Source of the DNA: Desulfoferula sp040751985
GTDB lineage: Bacteria > Desulfobacterota > Desulfarculia > Desulfarculales > Desulfarculaceae
Assembly: GCA_040751985.1 (NCBI GenBank)
Contig: JBFMFU010000047.1
Location: 186,001-250,000, forward strand
Direction of reading: 5' to 3'
Length of the DNA: 64,000 nucleotides
Shown: positions 52,521-61,701 of the stretch, one piece after another
Layout: the number at the start of each line of letters is the position of its first letter
Numbering within the stretch: the first letter of the stretch is position 1
Notes under the pieces: generated by a model
What the model was told of the DNA's origin: nothing
Databases searched by the model: none
The model's input: the letters and a program-made list of their open reading frames with translations, nothing else
Made by a program: the position numbers and the translations under genes

Positions 52521-54565
52521 GACTGCCCCCGGGGGGAGACCTCGGCCGCCACCACGGTCCCCTCGCTGGATGTGCGTATGGTCAGGCGGCCGCCGATCAG
52601 GTGCAGCCGCTCGTGCATGCCCAGCAGGCCCAGGTGGCGGCCGCCGCCCTGGTCCAGGACCTGCTGCACGTCGAAACCCAGGCCGAAGTCGCACACCTCG
52701 GCCCGCAGGCGGCCGCCGGCCTGGCTCAGGCTCACCTGGACCCGGAGGCTGCCCGAGTGCTTGATCACGTTGGTCAGGGCCTCCTGCACGAAGCGGAACA
52801 GGGTGGTCTTGACCGCCGGGCCCAGGCTGCGGTCGTCCACCTTTTCCAGATGGTGCTCCACCTCCAGCACCCCCTCCTCGTTGAGGCTCTCGCAGAGGTC
52901 CTCCAGGGCGGCGGTGAGGCCGAAGTTGTCCAGGATGGCCGGCCGCAGGCGGTAGGCCAGGCTGCGGCTGCGGTCCATCACCTCCTGCACCAGGCGGATC
53001 AGGCGGTCCAGCTCCGGGCGCACCGCCGGCTGGTTGCGGGCCACGGTCTGCAGCCCGATCTTCAGGGCCGAAAGCTGCTGGCCCATCTCGTCGTGCAGGT
53101 CCAGGGCCAGGCGCTTGCGCTCCTCCTCCTGGGCGTTGATCAGCTGGCCGGAGAGCTCATGCACCCGCTGCTCGGCCAGCACCTGCTGGGTCACGTCGCG
53201 GGCCACGCCCCGGCGGCCCAAGTAGCGGCCGCGGGCGTCGCTGACCCCCTGGGAGTGGATGGACAGCCAGCGGGCCTCGCCGTCGGCGGCCTGGTGGCGC
53301 AGGGCCAGGATGCTCATGGGCTGGCCGGGGTCGGTGCTGGCCTTGAACTGGTCGTACTTGGCCCGGTCAGTGGGCAGCACGAACTCGCGGTGGCTCCTCT
53401 CCAGCATCTGCTCGGGCTCATATCCCAGCACCTTGCTCACCGCCCGGCTGACGAAGGTGAAGCGGTCGGCCTGGTCCACCTCGTAGACGATGTCCGGCAG
53501 GTCCTGCACCAGGCTCAGGTAGCGCTGGGTGGACAGCTCCAGGTCCGCGGTGCGCTCGGCCACCAGGGCCTCCAGGTGGCGGGCCTCGCCGTCCAGGTCC
53601 ACCAGGCGGCGCTCCTGGGCCCGGTAGCGGCTGAACAGCAGGCCGCCCAGGAACAGCAGGCAGCAGAACAACAGGGCCAGCAGCAGCAGGATGCTCTTTA
53701 ACAGGGCCCCGGTGGGGGCCATGGCCGTCTCGTAGTCGTGCATCACCACCACGGTCCAGCCCCCCCGGGGCACCGCGGCCGTGGCGGCGAAGACCCGCTC
53801 CTGGTTGGCCGGCAGCCGCACCAGTCCGGCCCAGTGCCCCACTTTTTCCGGCAGGCGCCGGCGCACCTGCCAGGCCAGGGCGGTCAGGGCCGCGCCGGGC
53901 AGCTCGGCCCGGCTGAGGCCGGCGGCCACCAACTGGCCGGCCCGGTCGAACAGAAAGAAGGTGCGGCCCGGCCGGGCCGAGAACTGGCCGAAGAACTCGC
54001 GCCAATAGGTGGGAGGCTGGGTGATGCCCAGGTAGGCCTGAGGCCGGCCGCCGGGTCCGGGCACCGGCACCGACAGCACCAGGCAGGGCTCGGTCGCCCC
54101 GCAGCACTCCTGCTCCACCCCCGAGACCCAGGGCAGGGGCGGCAGGGGCGGCCGGGCCGGGAGAGGCTGGCCGCCGGCCAGGCGGGGCAGCCGCTCCAGC
54201 AGGCGGCCGTCGGGCCCCAGCAAAAACACGGAGCTGACCTGGCGGCCCAGGGCCAGCACCGGCTGCAGGAAGCCCTCCAGCTGCTCGCCCTGGCCCCGCT
54301 GCAGGGCCTGCTGCAGGCGGGTGCGGCTGGCGATGACCTCCAGCAGGTTGAGCACCTCTTGCTGCTGCTCGGATATGAAACGGACCACCACCTCGGCTAC
54401 GATGAGGTTGGCCTGGCGGTTCTCGGCCTGGGCCTGCTCCTGGATGGTGTAGTACACCACCAGGCTGTAGCCCGCCCCCAGCAGGATCACCAGCAACAGC
54501 AGCCCGAAGCTGGTCCAGAGGGTGCGGCGCCGGGAGGCGTCTGGTTTGCCGGCCTGCCTGAGCAA
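52517..54565 (-). CDS. NarX-like sensor histidine kinase (HisKA_3) with periplasmic domain and PAS
   Basis: 682 residues from TTG 54565. TM1 ~17-40, TM2 ~290-312 (SILLLLALLFCCLLFLGGLLFS). The periplasmic domain is Cache-like and contains QECCGATEPCLVLSVPVP, three Cys. A PAS domain follows (YLSLVQDLPDIVYEVDQADRFTFVSRAVSKVLGYEPEQML). HisKA_3: EEERKRLALDLHDEMGQQLSALKIGLQ, phospho-His in LHDEM. HATPase: RFVQEALTNVIKHSG, DFGLGF, GLLGMHERL. It phosphorylates the overlapping NarL-type regulator. No clear promoter was found in the 263 bp upstream. Confidence 0.92.
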   Translation of the reverse strand: MLRQAGKPDASRRRTLWTSFGLLLLVILLGAGYSLVVYYTIQEQAQAENRQANLIVAEVVVRFISEQQQEVLNLLEVIASRTRLQQALQRGQGEQLEGFLQPVLALGRQVSSVFLLGPDGRLLERLPRLAGGQPLPARPPLPPLPWVSGVEQECCGATEPCLVLSVPVPGPGGRPQAYLGITQPPTYWREFFGQFSARPGRTFFLFDRAGQLVAAGLSRAELPGAALTALAWQVRRRLPEKVGHWAGLVRLPANQERVFAATAAVPRGGWTVVVMHDYETAMAPTGALLKSILLLLALLFCCLLFLGGLLFSRYRAQERRLVDLDGEARHLEALVAERTADLELSTQRYLSLVQDLPDIVYEVDQADRFTFVSRAVSKVLGYEPEQMLERSHREFVLPTDRAKYDQFKASTDPGQPMSILALRHQAADGEARWLSIHSQGVSDARGRYLGRRGVARDVTQQVLAEQRVHELSGQLINAQEEERKRLALDLHDEMGQQLSALKIGLQTVARNQPAVRPELDRLIRLVQEVMDRSRSLAYRLRPAILDNFGLTAALEDLCESLNEEGVLEVEHHLEKVDDRSLGPAVKTTLFRFVQEALTNVIKHSGSLRVQVSLSQAGGRLRAEVCDFGLGFDVQQVLDQGGGRHLGLLGMHERLHLIGGRLTIRTSSEGTVVAAEVSPRGQS

Positions 54566-54828
54566 GGCATACCTTTCCGGCGGCCACGCGCGGGCGCGTC
54601 AGCGGCCGCCGCCCCCAATATATATGAAGCGGCGGCCGGCTCCAACGGCTTTGCGCCGCCCGGCGGTCTCCCTGGAGTGGAGCCGCGCTGGTGTGAGCCG
54701 GCCGCCGCGAACCGGGCGGACCGTTTTAGCCGCCCCACCGGGGCGGGTCAGAGCCTTCAGCCGCCAACCGCCGTCGCCGCCAGTCTGCTCCCAGACCGGT
54801 TGGGGGCTGGGGGCCCCTGGCGGTTCCT

Positions 54829-55563
54829 TCAGCGGCTGGCCGCCGCCCCTGCGGGCGCGGCCGGCCGGCCGGGCGCCTCGGTGAACAACAGACGCTTACT
54901 GGGGCCGCTGCCGTCCAGGATGTAGACCAGCTCGCCGCTGGGCGTCAGCTCGTCGCGGATCTGCTCCAGCTTGCTGCGGTCCACGTTCTTCATGCGGATG
55001 AAGACCTGGCGCCGGCTGGGGGCGGTGCGGTCGCTGGAGGAGAGAATGCTCACCATGCGGCCGCCGTACCTGCGGATCACGTCCGCCACCCGCTTGATGG
55101 AGCCGGCCTCGTCGGGCAGGTTGAAGGCGAACTGCACCCCGCCGCTGGTCACGCCGGTGAGGAGCACCAGGGCCCGGAAGATGTCGCTCTGGGTGAGCAT
55201 GGCCACCACCGCGCCCTCGCGGTTGACCACCGGCAGGCCGGAGATGTTCTTCTCCAGCATGATCTGGGCGGCCTCCTCGATGGTGTCGTCCGGGCCGATA
55301 ATGGCCGGGGCCTTGGTCATGATCTCCTTGACCTTGACCTTGCCCAGCAGGTAGGCCAGCTCGTGCACCTCCAGGGTGGTGGCGTCCGAGGCCCAAGCCC
55401 GCTTCAGGTCCCGGTCGCTGACGATCCCCACCAGCCGCCCCTTCTTGTCTATCACTGGCAGACGGCGGATGGAGTTCTGGCGCATGACCTTGTTGGCCTG
55501 GGGCAGGGAGTCGTCGGGCAATATGCTAATGAGACGCGAACTCATCCAATTGGCTACCAGCAT
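54829..55563 (-). CDS. CBS-pair protein with C-terminal ACT-like domain
   Basis: 244 residues. Two CBS motifs: WMSSRLISILPDDSLPQANKVMRQNSIRRLPVIDKKGRLVGIVSDRDL and IMTKAPAIIGPDDTIEEAAQIMLEKNISGLPVVNREGAVVAMLTQSDIF. The remainder (~145-225) is ACT-like (FNLPDEAGSIKRVADVIRRYGGRMVSILS). Such proteins bind adenosine nucleotides and small ligands as energy sensors. It ends a Usp-STAS-CBS operon with 48 nt to the STAS gene. Confidence 0.92.
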   Translation of the reverse strand: MLVANWMSSRLISILPDDSLPQANKVMRQNSIRRLPVIDKKGRLVGIVSDRDLKRAWASDATTLEVHELAYLLGKVKVKEIMTKAPAIIGPDDTIEEAAQIMLEKNISGLPVVNREGAVVAMLTQSDIFRALVLLTGVTSGGVQFAFNLPDEAGSIKRVADVIRRYGGRMVSILSSSDRTAPSRRQVFIRMKNVDRSKLEQIRDELTPSGELVYILDGSGPSKRLLFTEAPGRPAAPAGAAASR

Positions 55564-55611
55564 GACTATGCCTCCTGTCAGCCCGCGGCCGCGCCGCGAC
55601 CACGGGCATAA

Positions 55612-56052
55612 TTAACTGCGATGAAGTTCCAGCCTGTCGCCGGCGTAGACCTCGCGCCACTGCGGGCCCAGCAGCCCCTGGGGCCCGCTCTGGTACAGGC
55701 GCAGGCGGGCCCAGGGTGGCAGCCCGTGCAGCTCCAGGCGCTGGAAGGCGCCGGCATGGTTCCGGAGCACCACCAGCACCGCGCTCAGGGCCAGGTGATC
55801 CAGCTCCTGGGCCCCGCGCAGATCCAGGCGCAGTATCTGCACCCCTTGCGCGCCGCGCAGGGTGCGGTCCAGACCCTCCACCAGGGCCATGGCCTCCAGC
55901 CGGCCGCTGACCCTCAGACAAAACTCCGGGCCGCGGGTGCTCGCCTCCAGCTCCAGGCGCGGCGCCAGCCGCGGGGCGCCCGTCCGGCGGCCCAAACGGG
56001 TGGCCTGGGACGACGGTTTGCCCTCCGGGGCATAGGCATAGGCCCACAACAT
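55612..56052 (-). CDS. STAS-domain-like protein
   Basis: 146 residues. Residues ~40-120 (FCLRVSGRLEAMALVEGLDRTLRGAQGVQILRLDLRGAQELDHLALSAVLVVLRNH, then LELHGLP) have the STAS/anti-anti-sigma layout, with an acidic L-D-L-R-G-A strand end. No conserved phospho-Ser is clear at the usual place (LDHLAL). The N-terminal 40 residues are basic and variable. Probably a regulatory partner of the surrounding Usp and CBS proteins; call is moderate. Confidence 0.6.
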   Translation of the reverse strand: MLWAYAYAPEGKPSSQATRLGRRTGAPRLAPRLELEASTRGPEFCLRVSGRLEAMALVEGLDRTLRGAQGVQILRLDLRGAQELDHLALSAVLVVLRNHAGAFQRLELHGLPPWARLRLYQSGPQGLLGPQWREVYAGDRLELHRS

Positions 56053-56077
56053 GGCATGTCTCCTTCCCGGCAGCTGG

Positions 56078-56983
56078 CTAGGGGATCAGCCAGACCGCCA
56101 ACCCCCGGGCCATCTGCAGCACCTTCTGGCTCACCCGCCCCAGGGGAAACTCCTTGGCCTCGGTCACGCCCTTGCGGCCCATGACGATGGTGCCGTAGCC
56201 GCCCTTGCGGGCCAGCTCCACGATGGCGCCGCCCCGGCTGGCCGCGTGGTGCAGGGTCTGCACCCGGACCTGCCGGGGGCCGAAGCCGGCTTGCAGCAGA
56301 CGCTGGCGGGAGCGCTCCAGCATCTTCTCCACGGCGGTCAGGGTCTCGCCCCGGCGCAGCACCGCCTGCTGGCGGGCGTCGCGCACCACGTGCAGCAGGG
56401 TCAGGTACAGCGGCTGGCCGGCGCAGAGGCCGGCGGTGTACTCCACCGCGCGCAAGGAGTTGGGCGAGCCGTCCAGGGCCAGCAGCAGGCGGGGGGGCTT
56501 GGCGCCCTTGCCCACCACCCACACCGGGCGCTCGCTCAGGCTGTTGATGAGCTTGATGGCCACCGAGCCCAGCACCAGGCCCCGGAAGGCCCCCAGGCCG
56601 CGGCGGCCGAAGATCACGGTGTGGTAGGGGCCCTGGGCCTCGGCCAGGATGTCGCTGGCCACGCCGGCGTGGCGCTCGGCCACCTTCACGCTGATCAGCT
56701 CCGCGGGGTGGCCGGCCTTGTGCAGCAGGCGTTGGGCCTTGTGCATGAAGGCGTCCATCTCCTGGCTGCGCTGCGCGGCCCAGGCCTTGACCCCTTTGAG
56801 GCGGGGGGCCAGGTCCGAGTTGCGTTCCAAGTCCCAGAAGGAGGCGGGCACGGTCTCCAGGACGCTGAACAGCGTCAGCCGCGCCGCCTGGGGCCGCAGG
56901 GTGTGGGCCACGTAGTTCACCGTGGCTTGGGCCCGCTCCGAACCGTCCACCGCCAGCAGTATGTTGGGTATGCTCTGGTTCAT
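56078..56983 (-). CDS. Tandem universal stress protein (two Usp domains)
   Basis: 301 residues from ATG 56983. Domain 1: NILLAVDGSERAQATVNYVAHTL ... TVIFGRRGLGAFRGLVLGSVAIKLINSLSERPVWVV. Domain 2: PRLLLALDGSPNSLRAVEYTAGL ... TIVMGRKGVTEAKEFPLGRVSQKVLQMARGLAVWLI. Both keep a G-2x-G-9x-G(S/R) like pattern, though the second ends G-R. It is the first gene of the Usp-STAS-CBS operon, with the second 38-bp element 84-121 bp upstream. Confidence 0.92.
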   Translation of the reverse strand: MNQSIPNILLAVDGSERAQATVNYVAHTLRPQAARLTLFSVLETVPASFWDLERNSDLAPRLKGVKAWAAQRSQEMDAFMHKAQRLLHKAGHPAELISVKVAERHAGVASDILAEAQGPYHTVIFGRRGLGAFRGLVLGSVAIKLINSLSERPVWVVGKGAKPPRLLLALDGSPNSLRAVEYTAGLCAGQPLYLTLLHVVRDARQQAVLRRGETLTAVEKMLERSRQRLLQAGFGPRQVRVQTLHHAASRGGAIVELARKGGYGTIVMGRKGVTEAKEFPLGRVSQKVLQMARGLAVWLIP

Positions 56984-57066
56984 CGCGATTTCTTCCTCTG
57001 TATGTGTAGGACCGCGCCCGCTGGGCGTCGTCATCTGCCTCCCAGGGTATAAAGCGGCCGGGCAAA

Positions 57067-57104
57067 GATAAATGAGGGGCGGGCCTCAATTGGGCAGGGG
57101 AAAA
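57067..57104 (-). promoter_or_regulatory. Copy 2 of the 38-bp shared element
   Basis: Same arrangement as copy 1 on the minus strand: TTTTCC, TGCC, AATTGAGG, six bases, CCTCATTTATC, total 38 bp. Inverted core ATGAGG (57072-57077) and CCTCAA (57084-57089), one mismatch in the outer base. It lies upstream of the tandem Usp gene. Confidence 0.6.
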
Positions 57105-57133
57105 CACCCTATTCGGGGGGGAGTATGCCGGCG

Positions 57134-57174
57134 GGAAAAGGCGCGGCGGGCGGGGGGAGACCCGCCCGCCGCGC
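57134..57174 (-). terminator. Rho-independent terminator of the RND efflux operon
   Basis: GCGCGGCGGGCGGG (57141-57154) and CCCGCCCGCCGCGC (57161-57174) form a perfect 14-bp stem with a 6-base loop; read on the minus strand it is followed by CTTTTCC. It lies just past the stop of the pump gene. Confidence 0.75.
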
Positions 57175-57186
57175 TGGGGCGATGAG

Positions 57187-60100
57187 TTAGCGGGCCGCCG
57201 GGCTGGGCTGGCGGCCGCGCTGGCGCAGGCGCCCGCCGATCTCGCGCAGCCGCTCCATGTACAGGTAGAACACCGGGGTGATGAACAGGGTGAGCAGCTG
57301 GGAGACCACCAGCCCGCCCACCACGGCCAGCCCCAGGGGGCGGCGGCTCTCGGCCCCGGCGCCCAGGCCCAGGGCGATGGGCAGGGTGCCGAACAGGGCG
57401 GCCATGGTGGTCATCATGATGGGCCGGAAGCGCACCAGGCAGCCCTGCATGATGGCCTCGCGGGGGCTCTTGCCCTCCTGCCGCTGGGCCTCCAGGGCGA
57501 AATCGATCATCATGATGGCGTTCTTCTTCATGATGCCCACCAGCATGATGATGCCCACGAAGGCGTAGAGGTTCAGCTCCTGGCCGAACAGCCAGAGGGT
57601 GATCAGGGCCCCGATGGCCGCGGTGGGCAGGCCCGAGAGGATGGTCAGGGGGTGCAGGAAGCTCTCGTAGAGGATGCCCAGCACCAGGTACATCACCAGC
57701 ACCGCCATGAGCAATAGTAGCTGCATGCCGGCCAGGGAGCTCTGGAAGGCCTGGGCCACGCCCTGGAAGCTGGTGGCCACCGTGGCGGGCAGGGTCTGCT
57801 GGGCCACCTCCCCCACGGCGCTCACCGCCTGGCTCAGGGAGTAGCCGGGGCTCAGGTCAAAGGAGATGGTCACCGCCGGCAGCTGGCCGGAGTGGTTGAT
57901 GGCCAGGGGGCCCTCCTCCTGGCGGAAGCGGGCCAGGGAGGACAGGGGCACCAGCTTGCCGTTATTGGAGCGCAGGTAGATCAGCGACAGGGCCGCCGGG
58001 TCGCGTTGATACTGGGGCAGCAGCTCCAGGATCACCTGGTAGTCGTTGGTGGGGGCGTAGATGGTGGACACCTGCCGCGAGCCGAAGGCGGCATAGAGGG
58101 CGTCCTCCACCTGGTGGGCGGTGATGCCCAGGGCGGCGGCCTTGTCCCGCTCGATGTCCACCGTCACCTGCGGGTTATTGAGCTGCATGTCGCTGGTGAC
58201 ATCGGTGATGGCCGGGATGTGCTTCAGGCGCTCCTCCAGCAGGGGCGCCAGACGGTACAGCTCGTCGGTGTTGGGGCTCTGCAGGGTGAACTGGTACAGG
58301 CTCTTGGTGAGCTGGCCGCCGATGCGGATGGGTGGCAGCACCTGGGGGAAGGCCCGGATGCCCGGCACCTGGTTGAGCTTGAACCTGAGATCCTGCACGA
58401 TCTTGAAGGCGTCGTCGCGGCGCTCTTTCATGGGCTTGAGATGCATGAACATGCGGCCGGTGTTGCCCACCAGGTTGGGGCCGCCGGCGCCCACCGCGGA
58501 CATGAACGAAGTGACGCGCGGGTCGGAGGTCAGGATGGAGGCCAGCCGCCCCTGGTGGCGGACCATGCTCTCGTAGGAGATGCCCTGGGCGGCCTCGGTG
58601 AAGACGAAAACGCTGCCGGTGTCGCCGGAGGGGATGAAGCCCTTGGGCATGACCACGAACAGCCAGACCATCACCACGGTCAGGGCGGCCAGCACCAGCA
58701 TGGTCAGGCGGCGGTGGTCCAGCACGAAGGTCAGCAGCCGCTTGTACACCGCCAGCCCGGCGTCGAACAGGCGCTCGGAGGCCTGGTACAGCCGGCCGTG
58801 GCGCTCCCGCTTGGGGTTGCGCAAAAAGCGGCTGCAGAGCATGGGGGTCAGGGTCAGGGAAACCACGCCCGAGACCAAGATGGCCGCGCTGATGGTGACC
58901 GCGAACTCGTTCAAGAGGCGGCCCAGCAGCCCGCCCATGAACAGCACCGGGATGAACACCGCCACCAGGGAGATGGTCATAGAGACCACGGTGAAGCCGA
59001 TCTCCTTGGAGCCCTTGAGGGCCGCCTCCATGACCCCCTCGCCCATCTCCATGTGGCGCACGATGTTTTCGAGCATGACTATGGCGTCGTCCACCACGAA
59101 GCCCACCGCCAGAGTCAGGGCCAGCAGGGAAAGGTTGTCCAAGGAGAAGCCCATCAGGTGCATGACCGCGAAGGTGCCCACGATGGAGGTGGGCAGGGCC
59201 AGGCTGGTGATGATGGTGGCCGAGAGGTTGCGCAGGAACAAGAACACCACCAGCACCACCAGGCTCACGGCCAGCAGCAGGGTGAACTTGACCTCATTGA
59301 CCGACTCGCGGATGGAGGCCGAACGGTCGTAGAGCACGTGCAGATGGATGTCGGCCGGCAGAAGGGCCCGGAAGCTGGGCAGCATCTTGCGGATGGCGTC
59401 CACCACCTCGATGGTGTTGGTGCCCGGCTGACGCTGGATGGCCAGCACCATGGCGCGGGTGCGGTTGTACCAGGAGGCCAGGCGCTCGTTCTCCACGCTG
59501 TCGATCACCCGTCCCAGCTCCTGCAGATAGATGGGCCGCCCGCCGCGGTAGGCCACGATCAGGGGACGGAAGGCGTCGGCGCTGTAGAGCTGGCCGGTGG
59601 CCTGCACGGTGAAGGCCCGGTGAGCGCCCTCCAGGGAGCCGGTGGGCAGGTTCACGTTGGCCCGGCCCACGATGCCGGCCACCTCGTCCAGGCCCAGGCC
59701 CATGCCGGCCAGCTTCCAGGGGTCCACCTGCACGCGCACCGCGTACTTCTGGCTGCCGTAGACCATGACCTGGGCCACGCCGCTGATCATGGAGATGCGC
59801 TGGGCGATGAAGGTGTCGGCGTACTCGTTGACCACGTACAGCGGCACCCGTTCGGAGACCACCGCCAGGTACAGCACCGGCTGGTCGGCCGGGTTCACCT
59901 TGCGCAGATAGGGCGTGCTGGGCATGTTGGGGGGCAGGTTGCCGGCCGAGGTGGCGATGGCCGCCTGCACGTCCTGGGCGGCGGCGTCCAGGTTGCGCTC
60001 CAGGCTGAACTGCAGGGTGATGCGGGTGTTGCCCTGAGCGCTGGTGGAGGACATGGAGTCCAGGCCGGAGATGGTGCTGAACTGGCGCTCCAGGGTGGTG

Positions 60101-60291
60101 GCCACCGAGGCGGCCATGGTCTCGGCGCTGGCGCCGGGCAGCTTGGCCGTAACCTGGATGGTGGGGAAGTCCACGTTGGGCAGCTCGGCCACCGGCAGGT
60201 GCCGGTAGGCCATGATGCCGAACAGGACCAGCCCCAGCATCACCAGGCTGGTCATCACCGGCCGGCGGATGAACGGCGCTATGAAGTTCAT
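57187..60291 (-). CDS. RND efflux pump inner-membrane transporter (AcrB/HAE1 family)
   Basis: 1034 residues, normal for HAE1. Start MNFIAPFIRRPVMTSLVMLGLVLFGIMAYRHLPVAELPNVDFPTIQV is typical. The proton-relay Asp pair is in TM4: VGFVVDDAIVMLENIVRHME. TM segments and two large periplasmic loops are present; conserved GIxxKNAIMMIDFALEA and RFRPIMMTTMAALFGTLPIALG are near the end. It exports hydrophobic or amphiphilic compounds with the adaptor encoded upstream. No TolC-like gene is adjacent. Start ATG overlaps the adaptor stop by 4 nt. Confidence 0.94.
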   Translation of the reverse strand: MNFIAPFIRRPVMTSLVMLGLVLFGIMAYRHLPVAELPNVDFPTIQVTAKLPGASAETMAASVATTLERQFSTISGLDSMSSTSAQGNTRITLQFSLERNLDAAAQDVQAAIATSAGNLPPNMPSTPYLRKVNPADQPVLYLAVVSERVPLYVVNEYADTFIAQRISMISGVAQVMVYGSQKYAVRVQVDPWKLAGMGLGLDEVAGIVGRANVNLPTGSLEGAHRAFTVQATGQLYSADAFRPLIVAYRGGRPIYLQELGRVIDSVENERLASWYNRTRAMVLAIQRQPGTNTIEVVDAIRKMLPSFRALLPADIHLHVLYDRSASIRESVNEVKFTLLLAVSLVVLVVFLFLRNLSATIITSLALPTSIVGTFAVMHLMGFSLDNLSLLALTLAVGFVVDDAIVMLENIVRHMEMGEGVMEAALKGSKEIGFTVVSMTISLVAVFIPVLFMGGLLGRLLNEFAVTISAAILVSGVVSLTLTPMLCSRFLRNPKRERHGRLYQASERLFDAGLAVYKRLLTFVLDHRRLTMLVLAALTVVMVWLFVVMPKGFIPSGDTGSVFVFTEAAQGISYESMVRHQGRLASILTSDPRVTSFMSAVGAGGPNLVGNTGRMFMHLKPMKERRDDAFKIVQDLRFKLNQVPGIRAFPQVLPPIRIGGQLTKSLYQFTLQSPNTDELYRLAPLLEERLKHIPAITDVTSDMQLNNPQVTVDIERDKAAALGITAHQVEDALYAAFGSRQVSTIYAPTNDYQVILELLPQYQRDPAALSLIYLRSNNGKLVPLSSLARFRQEEGPLAINHSGQLPAVTISFDLSPGYSLSQAVSAVGEVAQQTLPATVATSFQGVAQAFQSSLAGMQLLLLMAVLVMYLVLGILYESFLHPLTILSGLPTAAIGALITLWLFGQELNLYAFVGIIMLVGIMKKNAIMMIDFALEAQRQEGKSPREAIMQGCLVRFRPIMMTTMAALFGTLPIALGLGAGAESRRPLGLAVVGGLVVSQLLTLFITPVFYLYMERLREIGGRLRQRGRQPSPAAR

Positions 60292-61457
60292 GAACGGGAG
60301 CCCTGGGCGGAGGGGTTCGGCTTTATGGTCACCGTGGCGCCGGGCGTCAGGCGCGACTGCCCGTCCACCACCACCTTCTCTCCGGGCTTCAGCCCGCTGG
60401 TGATGACCGTCTCGGCGCCCACCCGCGGGCCGAGGCGCACCTCGCGGGCGCTGACCTTGGCGTCAGGCTCCAGCACATAGAGGTAGTGGCCCTTCTGGCC
60501 GGTGAGCACCGCCTGGGACGGCACCACCACCTGATCCTTCAACTCGGCCAGCACCAGCGCGGCGCGGGCGAACTGGCCCGGCCACAGGGCCAGGTCCTGG
60601 TTAGGGAAGGTGGCCTTGATCTGCACGGTGCCGGTGGCCGAGTCCACCGCGTTGTCCAGGAAGGTCAGCTCGCCGGCCAGCGGCGGCCCCGAGCGGCCGG
60701 GCACCTCCACCATCACCCGCACCGCCTGGCGGCGGCGCAGCTCCATGATGCGGCCCAGGTACTGCTCGGGCACCGACATGCTCACATAGATAGGCCGCAC
60801 CTGGTGGATCACCACCAGGGGCTTGTCGTCGTTGGCCTTGACCAGGTTGCCCTCGTTGAGCAGCAGGTTGCCGGTGACGCCGTCCACCGGGGCCTTGATG
60901 GAGCAGTAGCCCAGGTTCAGGCGGGCGTTGTCCACCTCGGCCCTGTCGGCCTCCACCGTGGCCCGGCGCACCAGGGCCTCGGTCTGGTATTGCTCGAACT
61001 GGGAGGCGCTAACCGTCTTCTGCTTGGCCAGCTTCTGATAGCGCTTGAGGTCGTCCTCGGCCTTTTTGGCCAGGGCGGTGTCCCGGGCCAGCTTGGCCTC
61101 GGCCTCCTTGAGGGCCACCTGATAGGGGCGAGGGTCGATGTCGAACAGGGGCTGCCCCTTGCGCACCATCTCGCCTTCCTTGAAGTGGGCCTTGACCAAC
61201 TGGCCCATGACCCGGGACTTGACGGAGATGGTGACCAGGGCCTCCACCTTGCCCACCACCCTTAGCTCCTGGGGAACCGTCTTCTGGGCGGCGGCGGCCA
61301 CGGTCACCGGCACGGCGAAGGCTTTGCGGGCGGCGCGGGAGGGATTGTCCTGGCCGCAGGAGACCAGCAGGGCCGGGGCGACCAGGGTGAGCAGCAGCCA
61401 GGGGAACAGGCACCGCCGGGGCAGGCAGGATGAAGCGACCGGGGTGGAAGCGAGCAT
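60288..61457 (-). CDS. RND efflux periplasmic adaptor (MFP)
   Basis: 389 residues from ATG 61457, chosen because GGAGG lies 5 nt upstream; ATG 61469 would include that site. A lipoprotein-like signal ends at LLVSCGQ. Domains: barrel-sandwich half (VVGKVEALVTISVKSRVMGQLVKAHFKEGEMVRKGQPLFDIDPRPYQVALKEAEAKLA), alpha-hairpin with coiled coil (~110-160), CSIKAPVDGVTGNLLLNEGNLVK, beta-barrel and membrane-proximal domain (VVDGQSRLTPGATVTIKP). It joins the pump to an outer-membrane channel. First gene of the unit. Confidence 0.93.
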   Translation of the reverse strand: MLASTPVASSCLPRRCLFPWLLLTLVAPALLVSCGQDNPSRAARKAFAVPVTVAAAAQKTVPQELRVVGKVEALVTISVKSRVMGQLVKAHFKEGEMVRKGQPLFDIDPRPYQVALKEAEAKLARDTALAKKAEDDLKRYQKLAKQKTVSASQFEQYQTEALVRRATVEADRAEVDNARLNLGYCSIKAPVDGVTGNLLLNEGNLVKANDDKPLVVIHQVRPIYVSMSVPEQYLGRIMELRRRQAVRVMVEVPGRSGPPLAGELTFLDNAVDSATGTVQIKATFPNQDLALWPGQFARAALVLAELKDQVVVPSQAVLTGQKGHYLYVLEPDAKVSAREVRLGPRVGAETVITSGLKPGEKVVVDGQSRLTPGATVTIKPNPSAQGSRS

Positions 61458-61483
61458 ACCATCCTCCATGTCTTGATCGCGTT

Positions 61484-61491
61484 ATTTTATA
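61484..61491 (-). promoter_or_regulatory. Candidate -10 element of the RND operon
   Basis: TATAAAAT on the minus strand lies about 27 bp upstream of the adaptor start. No convincing -35 was seen. The remaining gap to 61701 holds a 10-bp hairpin at 61667-61689 without T-run and no supported gene. Confidence 0.3.
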
Positions 61492-61701
61492 CCAAAGTAG
61501 GGATTTGCGCCGCGGCCGCCAAAAGGTCTGCGGGCCCCGCGGAGGGGCTGCGCTGGCGCGCCGGCCGACCCGGCGCCGGCCGGATGCCCGGCTGTAAAAC
61601 CGCCAAGACTCCGACTCTGAACGAGTGCCCTCAATGGGGGTGCAGCCGCCTGCTGAATCTCCGCGCCGGGGCCGCCGTTGGCGGCCCCGCACTGTGGTGG
61701 G

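Noticed and set aside
54566..54828. Small ORFs in the gap between the NarX-like kinase and the CBS gene
   Set aside because: Arg/Pro/Ala-rich frames in both directions with no ribosome site. The GC stem at 54730-54746 has the wrong flanking bases for a terminator on either strand.
57892..60480. 862-codon open frame on the plus strand opposite the RND pump
   Set aside because: A His/Gly/Gln-rich shadow with no domain; the pump on the other strand has the whole AcrB signature.
61667..61689. 10-bp hairpin downstream of yqeB as a terminator
   Set aside because: No T-run follows on the minus strand; left unassigned.
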